The notes beneath the pieces are model-generated. The model searched no databases and was not told the DNA's origin. It saw only the letters and a program-made list of their open reading frames with translations. The translations under genes were made by a program, and so were the position numbers. DNA of 64,000 bases, from the NCBI RefSeq assembly GCF_032999765.1, contig NZ_CP136051.1, positions 5,908,501-5,972,500 on the forward strand, written 5' to 3'. The stretch is from Imperialibacter roseus. GTDB lineage: Bacteria; Bacteroidota; Bacteroidia; Cytophagales; Cyclobacteriaceae. This document shows, in pieces, positions 26,607 through 36,600 of the stretch (its first letter is position 1; each line of letters begins with the position of its first letter).

Positions 26607-27135
26607 GATCAAAATATATTTCTCTCAGTTGCTGGATGGCCCGGTGCATTTGCACTTTGATGTTGCCAACGGTCGTATTCCTTATTTCTGCTATCTCTTC
26701 GTACTTCATTCCTTCCAGTTTACCAAGCACAATCAGCTCCCTCTTTTCCTCCGGCATTTTGTCGAGCGCCTGGAAAAGCACCGACTCCCGCTCCCTGGTT
26801 ATTTCGTCTTCCTCATCGCTATGATGCAGGTCGGCGACATTCTCCACTTTCTTAAAGTCGTCGGTGAGCTGCTTGTTCTTCCGGTAGTGATCGTGGTGCA
26901 CATTGCGGGCCATTTGATACACCCAGGTTTTGAATTTGTACTCGGGGTTAAACGACTTGCGGTATTTCATCAGCCGCATGAACACGTTCTGCACCAAATC
27001 GTCACTTACATCCTGATCGAAGGTCATGCGGAGAAAGAAATTGTACAGCCTCACCTGATACCGCTCAAACAGGTCCTTCAGATAGTCCAGGTCGTCGTTT
27101 TGCACCTGAATCATCAGCCACTCATCCGTTATCAT
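26593..27135 (-). CDS. ECF-type RNA polymerase sigma factor
   Basis: 180 residues. Region 2 reads LFERYQVRLYNFFLRMTFDQ then DLVQNVFMRLMKYRKSFNPE and FKTWVYQMARNVHHDHYRKN; region 4 reads LDKMPEEKRELIVLGKLEGM then YEEIAEIRNTTVGNIKVQMH. The ATG at 27135 is chosen; a TTG at 27165 would add ten residues. The 3' end overlaps the anti-sigma gene. Probably autoregulated together with the anti-sigma and DUF4097 genes, but no ECF-type promoter could be recognised by eye. Confidence 0.9.
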   Translation of the reverse strand: MITDEWLMIQVQNDDLDYLKDLFERYQVRLYNFFLRMTFDQDVSDDLVQNVFMRLMKYRKSFNPEYKFKTWVYQMARNVHHDHYRKNKQLTDDFKKVENVADLHHSDEEDEITRERESVLFQALDKMPEEKRELIVLGKLEGMKYEEIAEIRNTTVGNIKVQMHRAIQQLREIYFDHAEN

Positions 27136-27444
27136 CTCCACAGTTTTGGTCAGGCGATTTTGCAAGCTTTTCCGATCGATTTGGTTTGGTTACCAAAAAA
27201 GGTACGGAAGGTTACAGGAGGGAAAAAGATTTATTTGGGAAATGATGGGAACGCTGAACCAACACAGCCCCAAGAAAAAACGGAATGGATAAATTTGGCG
27301 CAAGAAATACGCAAACGTGGTTTAGTGGAATATCTTCAAATCGTTTCAAAACACCGGCTTCGATAAGATGTCAATTGCCTTAACTTAAGCCGGTGTGAAA
27401 GGAGACCTTTATGTTTAGTTTGGTTTCATTCAAGCCTATTGTTT
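27136..27444. other. intergenic region upstream of the sigma factor
   Basis: No gene is supported; the long plus-strand open frame here is antisense to the sigma factor and has no family features. It holds the leader or promoter of the sigma operon and a strong inverted repeat at 27351-27396, described separately. Confidence 0.5.
27351..27396 (-). terminator. 10-bp perfect inverted repeat, probable terminator of lipoprotein gene
   Basis: ACACCGGCTT (27351-27360) and AAGCCGGTGT (27387-27396) are perfect complements separated by 26 bases. On the minus strand the second arm is followed by TTTTG, so it could terminate transcription of the lipoprotein gene ending at 27445. The long loop is unusual for an intrinsic terminator. 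Confidence 0.5.
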
Positions 27445-28101
27445 TCACTTCAGTCTAACAGCCTTTACTTGCAAGCTGCTCATTGACCAGCTTTCGTCGC
27501 ACGCAGGCGCACCTGAGTTAGTTTGCACCAAACGATCATAAAACCGAAAGAAGGCTGCCTTACTAGTGTGTGCTATTGTCTTTGTTATTTGGTACACACT
27601 GGTTCCATCAGGCAAGTCGGCCCTATGGCATAAACCCGGTAAAAAATAGCTGGCACCGGTCTTCGGATCGTTGAAGTCAGGAAACTGATCAGGATAAGAC
27701 TGGAAGAGGCAATAAGTGCTTACGCAAGGGCTATTCGAAAAAGTGACATCCATGATTCGAGCGTCGTGCAGTTCCATATACCAGCGATCCGGCCCATCAT
27801 CTCCGCCAGCGTTGCCATCCCACGAATCGTGTAACAACAGAGTAAAGGTAACTTCCAGAAAATCGTGCTTGGGAATATCTGAAAGGTCAAGATTAAAACC
27901 ACCTCTGTTATACGGGCCAATTACCCAATCTCCGTTGAAGTCAAAAAGCTTGCCTCCTTCGATATTAGCCAGTTCAGATTGGTCAAACTGGTTGGCGTAT
28001 ATCACTTCTGTCAGTTCTTCCTTGGGTTGACATTTAACCAACAGAATTAAGATCAAGAAGAAAAATGTGGCTTTGATGCCGTTCAATAACATAGATGCCA
28101 T
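27445..28101 (-). CDS. small lipoprotein of an unrecognised family (copy 2)
   Basis: 218 residues. The signal peptide ends in LLVKC, an acceptable lipobox for Bacteroidota lipoproteins. Family not recognised. It is the paralogue of the protein at 9008-9652, with the same ordered blocks: GGKLFDFNG, LLHDSWDGN, GPDRW, TFSNSPCVSTYCLFQSYP, NDPKTGA, DGTSVYQITKT, RFYDRLVQ and CDESWS, and the same four extra cysteines. It stands between the fatty-acid operon and the sigma operon, with no obvious partner. The ATG at 28101 is used; 28092 is an alternative. Confidence 0.75.
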   Translation of the reverse strand: MASMLLNGIKATFFFLILILLVKCQPKEELTEVIYANQFDQSELANIEGGKLFDFNGDWVIGPYNRGGFNLDLSDIPKHDFLEVTFTLLLHDSWDGNAGGDDGPDRWYMELHDARIMDVTFSNSPCVSTYCLFQSYPDQFPDFNDPKTGASYFLPGLCHRADLPDGTSVYQITKTIAHTSKAAFFRFYDRLVQTNSGAPACDESWSMSSLQVKAVRLK

Positions 28102-28189
28102 TTCTAAATTACAACGATAACTTCATTATTATATATGAGTCAGTTTATCGATTAAGAAGTTCTCAATTTTCAAACTCAGTTACTATGCT

Positions 28190-28528
28190 CTAAAACAGCC
28201 TCTTAAACAACTTCGTAAACTTCAGCATCTCGTTCAGGTCGCTCACTTTGATTTTGCCCATCATAAAGGCCATTTCGGCGCTACGTTTGCCCAGCTCAAT
28301 TTCTTCATACACTACGTCGCTTGTTTTTATTGTGCATTTTGCCTCGCCCTCCAATCCCTGACTTACACGGCAGGAACCTTTCTCGATCACAGCGGTAAAT
28401 TGCCCGCCGTTCTTTCCTTCTATATCAAAATGAAATATCGTTTCAAATCCTTCCTCCAATTTTTCAGGCCTGAAGCGATCCTGCAATGACAAAACTATTT
28501 CCCGTGCTATCTCTGGTTTGGTTTCCAT
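28190..28528 (-). CDS. SCP2 sterol-binding domain protein
   Basis: 112 residues, essentially a single SCP2 domain: FHFDIEGKNGGQFTAVIEKG, KCTIKTSDVVYEEIELGKRS and AFMMGKIKVSDLNEMLKFTK. SCP2 domains bind lipids or fatty acyl-CoA in a hydrophobic tunnel. The ATG at 28528 gives METKPEIAREIV; the longer frame to 28582 adds 18 residues without family support. It follows fadJ by 95 bp, so a role in acyl-CoA handling alongside beta-oxidation is a reasonable inference. Confidence 0.85.
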   Translation of the reverse strand: METKPEIAREIVLSLQDRFRPEKLEEGFETIFHFDIEGKNGGQFTAVIEKGSCRVSQGLEGEAKCTIKTSDVVYEEIELGKRSAEMAFMMGKIKVSDLNEMLKFTKLFKRLF

Positions 28529-28623
28529 GGTTTCTTGTAGGTGTATAATGCTATTTCTGTAATTTTTACTTTTTCTCTCCAACTCTCTGATTCAAGCGTC
28601 CGCTTGGATCCAACTCATCTATT

Positions 28624-30759
28624 TCAATAAAACTTCTTCCCTTTCTCAGCCAGCTCCACCAGCAAATCGGCTGGCTTAAACCTGCTGCCAATTTCTTTCT
28701 CGAGCTGAGCCATTTTATCGACAATGGTTTTCGCTCCCTCGGAGTCGCTATAGCGAAACGGTCCACCCAGAAAAGGAGGGAAACCCAACCCGAACACCGC
28801 CCCGATGTCTCCATCTCGTGGCTCTTTCAATATACCATCTTGCAGGCAGTAGACTGCTTCGTTGATCATGATTAGTGACAGCCTGTCCTGTATTTCGGAA
28901 TCAGTAAAAGTTTTGCTTCCCCGGCTTTCTATGAACCGCAACGCCTCCTCATTCACTTTGCCCCTCAGTTTCTTACCTGTCTTTTCATCGTACTGTAAAA
29001 AACCCTTTCGGTTCTTGCGGCCCTTAAAGCCTGCTTCGGCAAGTTTGTTCAGTAGGTTGGAGCTCTTCGCTCCCCGCTTGTTGAAGAAAGCTTCCAAATC
29101 TCCTTTATTGATATGAGCGCCAACGTCAATACCTACTTCATCAATCAAGGTGATCGGCCCGACGGGGAAGCCGAATTTCTTCATTGCCTTGTCCATCTGC
29201 AAAGGATCGGCCCCTTCCTGCATGAGCAACAGCGCTTCATTGATGAATGGCGCCAGGATTCGGGTAGTGTAGAAGCCCGGGCCGTCTTTCACTACGATAC
29301 AGGTTTTGCCCTGCTTCACACCTACTTCCAGCGCTGTGGCAGTTACCCAATCAGCTGTTTTACCCGTAACAACTATCTCCAGTAGGGGCATTTTGGGCAC
29401 TGGCGAGAAATAATGCATGCCAATGACTGTCTCCGGCCGGGAGGAGGCTTCTGCGATTTTAGTAATAGGCAATGCCGACGTATTCGAAGCGAAGACACAA
29501 TCCTTGCGCAGAGTGGCTTCAGTCTCTTTCAGTACTTTGTGTTTAATGTTAATGTCTTCAAAAACCGCCTCAATGATCACATCCGCCTTGTGGAAACCCT
29601 CGTAAGTAGTCGTGGTGTGTACTTTGTTGATGATAGTTTCGGCGTCCGCTTTGGTGATGGCTCTTGTTTTCACCTTTTTCATCAGCACCAACCAGATGTT
29701 CTTTTTGGCCTGGGCCAATGCTGGCTCCTGTAAGTCTTTCAACAAAATATCGGTGCCGTTTTGAACGGTGACTTCCGCTATGCCTTCGCCCATGAGGCCA
29801 GCGCCCAAAACTCCTAAAGTTTTAACTGGCCTGGCAAGCTCTTTCATCGGGTTTTTGCGCAGCGCATTCATGGCAAAGAAAATGTTGATCAGCTGAAATG
29901 CCTCGGGCGACTGAAGCAGTTGATCAAACAGTTCAGTCTCTTTTTCGGCAGCCTGCTCCCGGGTATGGCTCAATCCGTATTTAACTGCCTCGAGTATTTT
30001 ATAAGGAGCAGGGTAGTTGCCGTTAGTTTGGCGAAGCATCATTTTTGTTGCCTGGCTGAAAATGATGCCCCTGGTCAGCGGATTGCTTTCCAGAATTTTG
30101 GAAGCCAGGGGCACTTTGATTTTCCTCCTGAACTGGCCTGCAGCCAACTTTCTTGCGAGTTTGATCGCCGCATCCAGCAGCTTCGGTTGAAAGACCAGCT
30201 CATCAACCAGTCCCATTTTCAATGCCGGAAAGGCGTAGACATTTCTTCCTGTCAGAATGATACTAAGGGCATTCTGCACACCTACGAGTTTTGGGAGTCG
30301 GTAAGTGCCTCCCAGGCCGGGAAGCAATCCTAGCTTCACTTCTGGCAAAGCCATCATAGTGCTGCTGTGATTACTTGCCACTCGTCCGGCGCAAGCCAGG
30401 CTGATTTCCAGGCCCCCACCCATGCATGCACCATGAATGGCAGCCACACAAGGTTTTTTGGAGTCTTCCAGATCACGCAGCATAGCATGGCCTGCCTGCG
30501 CTGTTGCTTTCGATTCACCAGGCTTCATTTGCAAAAACTTCTCTATATCAGCACCAGCCATAAAACCCTTCTTCCGGCTTATCAGCACAGAGGCTTTAAG
30601 CTCTGTGTTTGCCTCAATCTGCTGCATTACCTCCCGAAACTGCGCTTCAGTGTCAATCGATATCTTGTTCCACTCTTCTCCGGGCAAATCCATCCAGATC
30701 ACGCCTACTTCGTCGTGTTTTTCAAAAGTCAGAAAGGAGTTTTGTGCTTTTGAGGCCAT
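28624..30759 (-). CDS. fadJ: fatty oxidation complex alpha subunit (enoyl-CoA hydratase/3-hydroxyacyl-CoA dehydrogenase)
   Basis: 711 residues, the usual FadJ/FadB size. The crotonase domain (residues about 10-200) has GFMAGADIEKFL and AIHGACMGGGLEISLACAGR with LPEVKLGLLPGLGGTYRLPK carrying the catalytic glutamates. The NAD-binding domain follows (LGVLGAGLMGEGIAEVTVQN near residue 317), then IGMHYFSPVPKMPLLEIV with the catalytic histidine, and two C-terminal 3HCDH domains. It hydrates enoyl-CoA and oxidises 3-hydroxyacyl-CoA. It follows the DUF4403 lipoprotein gene by 111 bp in an operon with fadI. Choice of fadJ over fadB is by similarity of layout. Confidence 0.92.
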   Translation of the reverse strand: MASKAQNSFLTFEKHDEVGVIWMDLPGEEWNKISIDTEAQFREVMQQIEANTELKASVLISRKKGFMAGADIEKFLQMKPGESKATAQAGHAMLRDLEDSKKPCVAAIHGACMGGGLEISLACAGRVASNHSSTMMALPEVKLGLLPGLGGTYRLPKLVGVQNALSIILTGRNVYAFPALKMGLVDELVFQPKLLDAAIKLARKLAAGQFRRKIKVPLASKILESNPLTRGIIFSQATKMMLRQTNGNYPAPYKILEAVKYGLSHTREQAAEKETELFDQLLQSPEAFQLINIFFAMNALRKNPMKELARPVKTLGVLGAGLMGEGIAEVTVQNGTDILLKDLQEPALAQAKKNIWLVLMKKVKTRAITKADAETIINKVHTTTTYEGFHKADVIIEAVFEDINIKHKVLKETEATLRKDCVFASNTSALPITKIAEASSRPETVIGMHYFSPVPKMPLLEIVVTGKTADWVTATALEVGVKQGKTCIVVKDGPGFYTTRILAPFINEALLLMQEGADPLQMDKAMKKFGFPVGPITLIDEVGIDVGAHINKGDLEAFFNKRGAKSSNLLNKLAEAGFKGRKNRKGFLQYDEKTGKKLRGKVNEEALRFIESRGSKTFTDSEIQDRLSLIMINEAVYCLQDGILKEPRDGDIGAVFGLGFPPFLGGPFRYSDSEGAKTIVDKMAQLEKEIGSRFKPADLLVELAEKGKKFY

Positions 30760-30870
30760 GATAAAGTGAATTAATAATCTCCTGGAAACGCTCCCAGAGC
30801 TTTAGTATGCATGCAGAGTAAATATAGGCGATTATTTAGGATTATGTAAGGCAAATAAACACGAAGTTCT

Positions 30871-32295
30871 CTATTGGCTGATCGCCTTTTGTTGCGTGCT
30901 ATCTTTTCGTATTTCCTGCAGCCTTATTTCGGCCATGCCCCTCACCTGAATAATCATTTGAAGGTCTTTGGAAGTGATAAGAGTAGCTATTGGCATAATC
31001 TCCCATGAATCAATATATACCTCCAGTTTTTCTGCCAGCTTTCCCTTTTCTATCCCGCTTGTGATGAGCATGGGGATCATGTCGGCATAGGGCTGGAGTT
31101 CATAGGTAAGCTGCTTTTCAACCATCGTCTTTATGGAGCTATGGAGAAGCCAATCAGCAGAAGCCAGAACGGCGTCATCAGAATCTACCACAAAGTCAAA
31201 GTCTTCTATCTTAAAACTTTTCGATGTTCTGTCAATCACTGGCTTTCCCTGAAGATAGACATCGCCCCTCACATCGCCTGTCAACCCCAGCTTCACGGCC
31301 AAGCCATCCTTCGTGCCGTATACCTCTACATCCTTGATTTGCGCAGAATAACCTGCCGAATCGATCCTCAGCCCCAGCAGCTTTTTTCTGCTGTATTTGT
31401 TGACCAGGTCAAACGGAAGTGTACACAGTACGCTTGCCACCAGGCTATCCTGATGGTCTGTTTGAAAACTAAACTCAGGTAATGGCACAGGCGAAACTGT
31501 TAGGTCATCTCCTTCCACGAGGGTTGATATTTGAGCCGTTAATTCCGCTTGGGCAGTAATTTGTCGTTCAGGGCCACGGGTCCACCTTGCTTTCAGCGTC
31601 TCGGCTTTGGCCAGCAGCCAAATCCTTGGCTCATCCTTTTTTAGTCGGATCGGTTGCTGCAAGTCGCTCCAGATTTTTTCAATGATTTTCCTTGTGTCAA
31701 TGGTCTCTTTCATAAAACCATCCAGCTTCAGTGTAAGGCTGTCTTGGTGGTCGTTCAGCGCTTTCTCGACAGGTTTTCGGAAATTGATGGTCGCAATCCC
31801 GAGATTCATCACTGGGTCGCTTTTCCAGACTATCTCGTCAATAACAGTTTTGGGCCTGATGCTCCAGTCTTTTTCAAAACCAAGCTCCGTCTTAAAGAGT
31901 AGTTCCAATTCAAATTCTATCGGCGTTTGATTTTGGATTTTCACACCCAAAATATTCTTCATGTATTGACCTGAAACTTTCAGATGAGCCCGATAGCGAA
32001 GGTCTGGTGCTTTCCAGGTCAATATTATAGGCTGTTGCTTAGTAAGCTCAAAGTAAAGACTGTCGTTTGTATTGACCGCTACCCTCTTTCTCAGAAAGGT
32101 GCCATCGATTTTTTCGTTGATAAGGGCTTCTACCTTATCCAGGCTAAAGCTGAGAGGGATGGTCAGTCTTGAAACCGGCGGAGCAAGCGTTGAGTCGAGT
32201 GTTGTTCTTTCCGGAGCGTCGGTTTTTGCTTTCTTGCAGGAAGCAAGGGCCAAAGCCAAAGCGACGGTAACGGCGAGGCATTTTAAGATATCCAT
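30871..32295 (-). CDS. DUF4403-family lipoprotein
   Basis: 474 residues. The ATG at 32295 is fixed by a TAATG overlap with the fadI stop and gives a lipoprotein signal (MDILKCLAVTVALALALASC) with lipobox LASC; the longer frame begins inside fadI. The body matches DUF4403: LTIPLSFSLDKVEALINEKI near the start and VEGDDLTVSPVPLPEFSF later. Function unknown. Its placement between fadI and fadJ with translational coupling suggests an envelope role related to lipid or fatty-acid use, but that is inference from context. Confidence 0.8.
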   Translation of the reverse strand: MDILKCLAVTVALALALASCKKAKTDAPERTTLDSTLAPPVSRLTIPLSFSLDKVEALINEKIDGTFLRKRVAVNTNDSLYFELTKQQPIILTWKAPDLRYRAHLKVSGQYMKNILGVKIQNQTPIEFELELLFKTELGFEKDWSIRPKTVIDEIVWKSDPVMNLGIATINFRKPVEKALNDHQDSLTLKLDGFMKETIDTRKIIEKIWSDLQQPIRLKKDEPRIWLLAKAETLKARWTRGPERQITAQAELTAQISTLVEGDDLTVSPVPLPEFSFQTDHQDSLVASVLCTLPFDLVNKYSRKKLLGLRIDSAGYSAQIKDVEVYGTKDGLAVKLGLTGDVRGDVYLQGKPVIDRTSKSFKIEDFDFVVDSDDAVLASADWLLHSSIKTMVEKQLTYELQPYADMIPMLITSGIEKGKLAEKLEVYIDSWEIMPIATLITSKDLQMIIQVRGMAEIRLQEIRKDSTQQKAISQ

Positions 32296-33593
32296 TAGAT
32301 CTTCTCTAGAATCATCCCATGACCATGCGCTCCGGCAGCGCATGCCGCCAGCAAGGCCAGTTTGCCTTCCTCCCTCTTCAATCTGTTCATGGCAGTAGTT
32401 ACCAATCTCGCTCCAGTGGCACCAAAAGGGTGACCCAAAGATAGTGAGCCTCCGTGAATATTAAGTTTATCCATGTTTATCTCGCCAGCTTTTGCAGTCA
32501 ACCCCATCTTCTCCATTGCAAATTGGTCGGAATTCAATGCTTTGAGATTGGTGACAACCTGAGACGCAAAGGCCTCGTGAAACTCTATAACATCCAAGTC
32601 TTTCAAGGTGAGGTTCTGTCGGTGCAGCAGTTTGTAGGTGGCATATGCCGGGCCAAGCAGAAGCTCTTCATTGGGGTCCTGACCAGTGAACACATAGTCT
32701 CTGATTTGAACCGATGTGTCGTAGCCCAGGGCTTTGGCTTTTTCTTCGCTCATGAGCAACACAACTGCGGCACCATCTGTGAGGAAGGAAGCATTGCCGG
32801 CCGTTATTGTTCCGTTCTTTTTGTCGAAAGCTGGTCGCAGCTTTGCTAGCTTCTCAACCGTTGTATCTGCCCGATAGGTATTGTCTTCCTTAATTGCCTC
32901 AAACGATGGCGGAAACTCTGCGGGAGTAATCTCACTGGCCAATATCCCTTCCTCAGCGGCTCTTGCAGCTAACTGGTGCGACCGGGCTGCAAATTCATCC
33001 TGCTCTTCCCGGGTAACACCAAATCGGGTGCCCATCAGTTCGCAGTCCTGACCCATAGTGCGCCCGGTGGAGTATTCTGCGATTTGGGGTACCTCTGGTT
33101 TGAAATCTGACGGACGGAGAGACAACACAAACTTCAGCCATTCACCGGTCGAGCGAATCTTCTGAGAAGCGAAGAGCTTGGTTCTCATTTTCTTGGGAAA
33201 GCCTATCGGAATATCCGACACGCAGTCGGTCCCGCCTGCAACAACCACATCGGCATGACCAAGCCTGATCAGATCAGCTCCCTGAGCAATAGCCTGGTTG
33301 GCAGAAATGCAGGCCTGGGAAACGGTATGTGCCGGTGTAGTAAAAGGAATACCTCCTGTGAGGGCGCACTCTCTGGCCACATTGGATGTCACAATATTAT
33401 GCACCACTGTACCCATGATCACCCGTTCAACCTGAGCCGCATCGAGAGATGTTTTTTTCAAAAGACCCGAAATTGCCACAGCGCCCAGTTGATAGGCCAT
33501 AAGATCCCGATAGCCTGTGCCCGACTTCAGAAAAGGCGTTCGGGTGCCGTCAACTACTACTACTTTTCTTCCGACATATGATTGCTTTGCCAT
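32295..33593 (-). CDS. fadI: acetyl-CoA C-acyltransferase (beta-oxidation thiolase)
   Basis: 432 residues, thiolase family of the longer FadI type. The nucleophilic cysteine is in HTVSQACISANQAIAQGADL (about residue 99); the C-terminal motifs are LNIHGGSLSLGHPFGATGAR with catalytic histidine and LLAACAAGAHGHGMILEKI with the second cysteine. It cleaves 3-ketoacyl-CoA to acetyl-CoA and a shortened acyl-CoA. First gene of the operon fadI-DUF4403-fadJ-SCP2, downstream of an intrinsic terminator that ends the AsmA-like transcript. Confidence 0.93.
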   Translation of the reverse strand: MAKQSYVGRKVVVVDGTRTPFLKSGTGYRDLMAYQLGAVAISGLLKKTSLDAAQVERVIMGTVVHNIVTSNVARECALTGGIPFTTPAHTVSQACISANQAIAQGADLIRLGHADVVVAGGTDCVSDIPIGFPKKMRTKLFASQKIRSTGEWLKFVLSLRPSDFKPEVPQIAEYSTGRTMGQDCELMGTRFGVTREEQDEFAARSHQLAARAAEEGILASEITPAEFPPSFEAIKEDNTYRADTTVEKLAKLRPAFDKKNGTITAGNASFLTDGAAVVLLMSEEKAKALGYDTSVQIRDYVFTGQDPNEELLLGPAYATYKLLHRQNLTLKDLDVIEFHEAFASQVVTNLKALNSDQFAMEKMGLTAKAGEINMDKLNIHGGSLSLGHPFGATGARLVTTAMNRLKREEGKLALLAACAAGAHGHGMILEKI

Positions 33594-33625
33594 ATCTGGG
33601 GCTGTTTAATTGGATATAATTATAC

Positions 33626-33662
33626 AAAAAAACCCTCAGGACAATAAACATCCCGAGGGTTT
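33626..33662 (-). terminator. intrinsic terminator after AsmA-like gene
   Basis: AAACCCTC (33630-33637) and GAGGGTTT (33655-33662) form a stem, extended by GG/CC past one mismatch; on the minus strand the stem is followed by seven U residues (33632-33626). A textbook rho-independent terminator between the AsmA-like gene stop at 33686 and the fadI start at 33593. Confidence 0.85.
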
Positions 33663-33685
33663 GAAACGTCTCGTGAGGGTGGGAA

Positions 33686-36600
33686 TTATTCTCCTCCTCC
33701 TTTTTTCTTTTTAAGCAGCCCCTTCAGTTTGTCGGCAGCCTCCTCTTTCACTTCTTCTTTTTTCTCTTCGACTTGTTCTTTCACTTCTTCCTTAGCTGCC
33801 TCTTTTTTCTCCTCTACCTCTTTTACAACGGCTTCTTTCTTTTCTTCAGCCGCTTTGACAGCCTCTGCTTTTGCCTCCTCTGCTTTTTTTGCAGCTTCTT
33901 GTTTCTTCGCATCCATTTCTGAAGCTATCTTAGCCTTGGCAGCATCTGTGGCGGATTTGCCACCCTCGCCCGCATCTACGCTTTTCAGTGTCACTTTTGG
34001 ATCATCATAAGTGCCACCAACGCCGAAGTTCATCACAATATTGGAGGAGATAGCAGAACTCACTCCTGTGACAGACGCTATGGCCTGATTGGCTGCGGCA
34101 GATGCGGCACCGGCAGGCACGTTCATGGCCATTACGTAGTCAATTGTGCCATCTATACCATTACTTCCGGCAATCGTGGTTTTGTATTTGCCTACATTCA
34201 CATCGAAAGGCTTCAGCCACACTCTTCCGTCCCTAATTTCGGCTTGCATAATCACGTCTTTCAAACTCAATGTCCCTGAGTCATCACCAAGTTTTGAAAC
34301 AGACGACAAAGCGGTCAGCACTTTAAGGTCATTTACTTTGCCCTCAGCGACTTTCACCACACCCTGGCCCAGGATAGACTCCATCACAGGCATCATATCC
34401 TGACCCAAAGCGCCCGCCATAACAAAGTCTGTTGAGAACTTGCCTTCCATCTTCTCAGCTATTGGCGCCAGTTGTTGAACTGTTGTGAATGTATTATACG
34501 CTGCTTTGATTGACATATCGGTGATTGAAAAGTCGAAAGCAAACATTGGCTTTTCCAGGTCACGGCTATCGTACTCCCCGTCCATAGCAAACAGACCATC
34601 CATCAAATTGAACTTACCATTGTCAAGTTTTACCACACCATCTTTCACAATGATATTGCCCTTCATGTTTTTGATCTCCATGTTGTCATACAACAGACTG
34701 GTAATACTTGACCTAAGAATGAAGTCGATATTCTTTGGCACTTCCACTACTTCAAGTGCAGCCGTGTCGGCCTCCACAGTGGCAGTGGTGTCTTCGTCGG
34801 TCATCCACTCGTTCAGGTCAAACGAGTTTGAAGAAAAGTTCAGCTCGCCTTTGATGGTTTCATCGTTCAGCGTATAGGCCATGTAGTTGGTAATGGCGCC
34901 GGTCATGGCCATGTCGCTGCGACCAAGCGTAGCGTTGAACTTACTCAGGCGAACTTCTTTTGGATTGAAGCTCAGTTCAGACTCAGAAATGGCAAAGCCC
35001 TGGGGCAGGTCAGCGTCGGCATAGTAGAAGTTGCTTACGGTCATCCCTCCGCTGGTGGCCAGCTTGTCGTATCTCTCGGCATCTACATCCGACATTTTGC
35101 CTTTCGTCTGCATGTTGGCAGCGATTTTGCCTTTCAGCTCCATGCCCTCCATTGGGAAGATTTGCATGATTTTCTCTAGGTCAATACCGCCATTTACTGC
35201 CAAATCCCAGCTATAGTCATCCAGGTTTTCAAACCTTAGTGTTGATTCAAGCTTTTCGCCATCTACCAACATAGTGAATTTGTCCATCAGCACCACCGTT
35301 TCAGCCATCTTGCCGCTTTCGTTTTTGATGGTAGTATGCATATTCATCTGTTCCATCGGTATCGGATACTCCGCATATTTGATGAAACCATCGGCCAGCC
35401 CCATTTCCATATCAATTGTCGGAATCGTGTTGGCAATGCTGTCATAAACGCCCTGAGATTTGGCATTCATACTAAAAATACCCTTCATCTCAAGACCTTC
35501 CATAGGGAACATAGTGGCCAGCTCACCTAGATTCAGTTTTGCCTGAATGTCGGCTACCATGTCATAGTTCACCAGGTTTTTGATAGTCAGTTTAGCATCA
35601 ACGGGATTATTGCCGAAGTCAAGATGAAATTGCTTGATGTCAACCAGCGTATTGTCTATGTTGCCATCAGCACAGTCGATCAACATATCAACATTCACAT
35701 TGCTGACTGCTGAGGGCAGTTCGGGATATTTGAAATTACCGTCGATTACCTTCATGCCGAAGTTGAATGCTGGCATTTGAGTGTCGTTGTAGATGCCTTT
35801 AACAAACCCGCTGAACTGGGTGTCGCCAGAGGCTGTCAGCCCGGTGAAGCTATCACTGTACATACCAGGCACAAGCGACAACAACGACTTGAAGCTGTTC
35901 TCAGGCGACGAAAAACTAATGTCCATGTCGTATCCCTCCTCTGGCATGGCAAAATACCCGTCAAAGTTGAGTCCGAAATCGTTGAGCGACACCACGTTGT
36001 CTTTGAAGGTAAATTTCATTTGGCCCAAGTCCATATTCAGCGCCATGTCGGCTTTGAGCCTTTTATCAGACATATATTCTACGCCGTCGTAGGAAACAAC
36101 TAAATTTTCTATTTCTGTGTAGGTGTCCATATCAAACACCTCTAGCGTAAAGTCGCCGCTTCCAGTGTGGTTCATTCCTTTCATTGCCATGTAGAACGGT
36201 ATCGTGGCGTCATCATAAACGATGTTGCCATTTTTGATTTCCCATTTGTCGATGCCAAACTGAACATCGCCACTTTCTGTTGGAGCTTCTTCGGCAACTG
36301 GTTCCTCAGAGGGCTTGGCGATATCATAATTGGCTTTGCCATTGGCCAGCACCTTCACGTAAATATTTGGCTCGTTGAGGTACAAGCCGCTGATACGGTA
36401 GTTGCCGTTGATCACAGACATGATGTTGACCACCACGTCGACCTGGTCAACTGCAGCAAGAGTGTCCTTCTTAAACTCATCAATGCCAACCACCCCCAGG
36501 CCACCGAGTGTTACAGTTAAATTGGGAAAGTTTTTAAAAAGTGTAAGGCCGAACCGTGACTCATCAAAATACACTTTGGCGTTAACATTCTCTGCAATTG

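Noticed and set aside
26560-27366. Plus-strand 268-codon open frame
   Set aside because: Antisense to the ECF sigma factor and anti-sigma start; its histidine/leucine-rich product is what the reversed sigma sequence would give.
33729-34010. Plus-strand Ser/Phe-rich open frame
   Set aside because: It is the complement of the Ala/Glu/Lys-rich tail of the AsmA-like gene.
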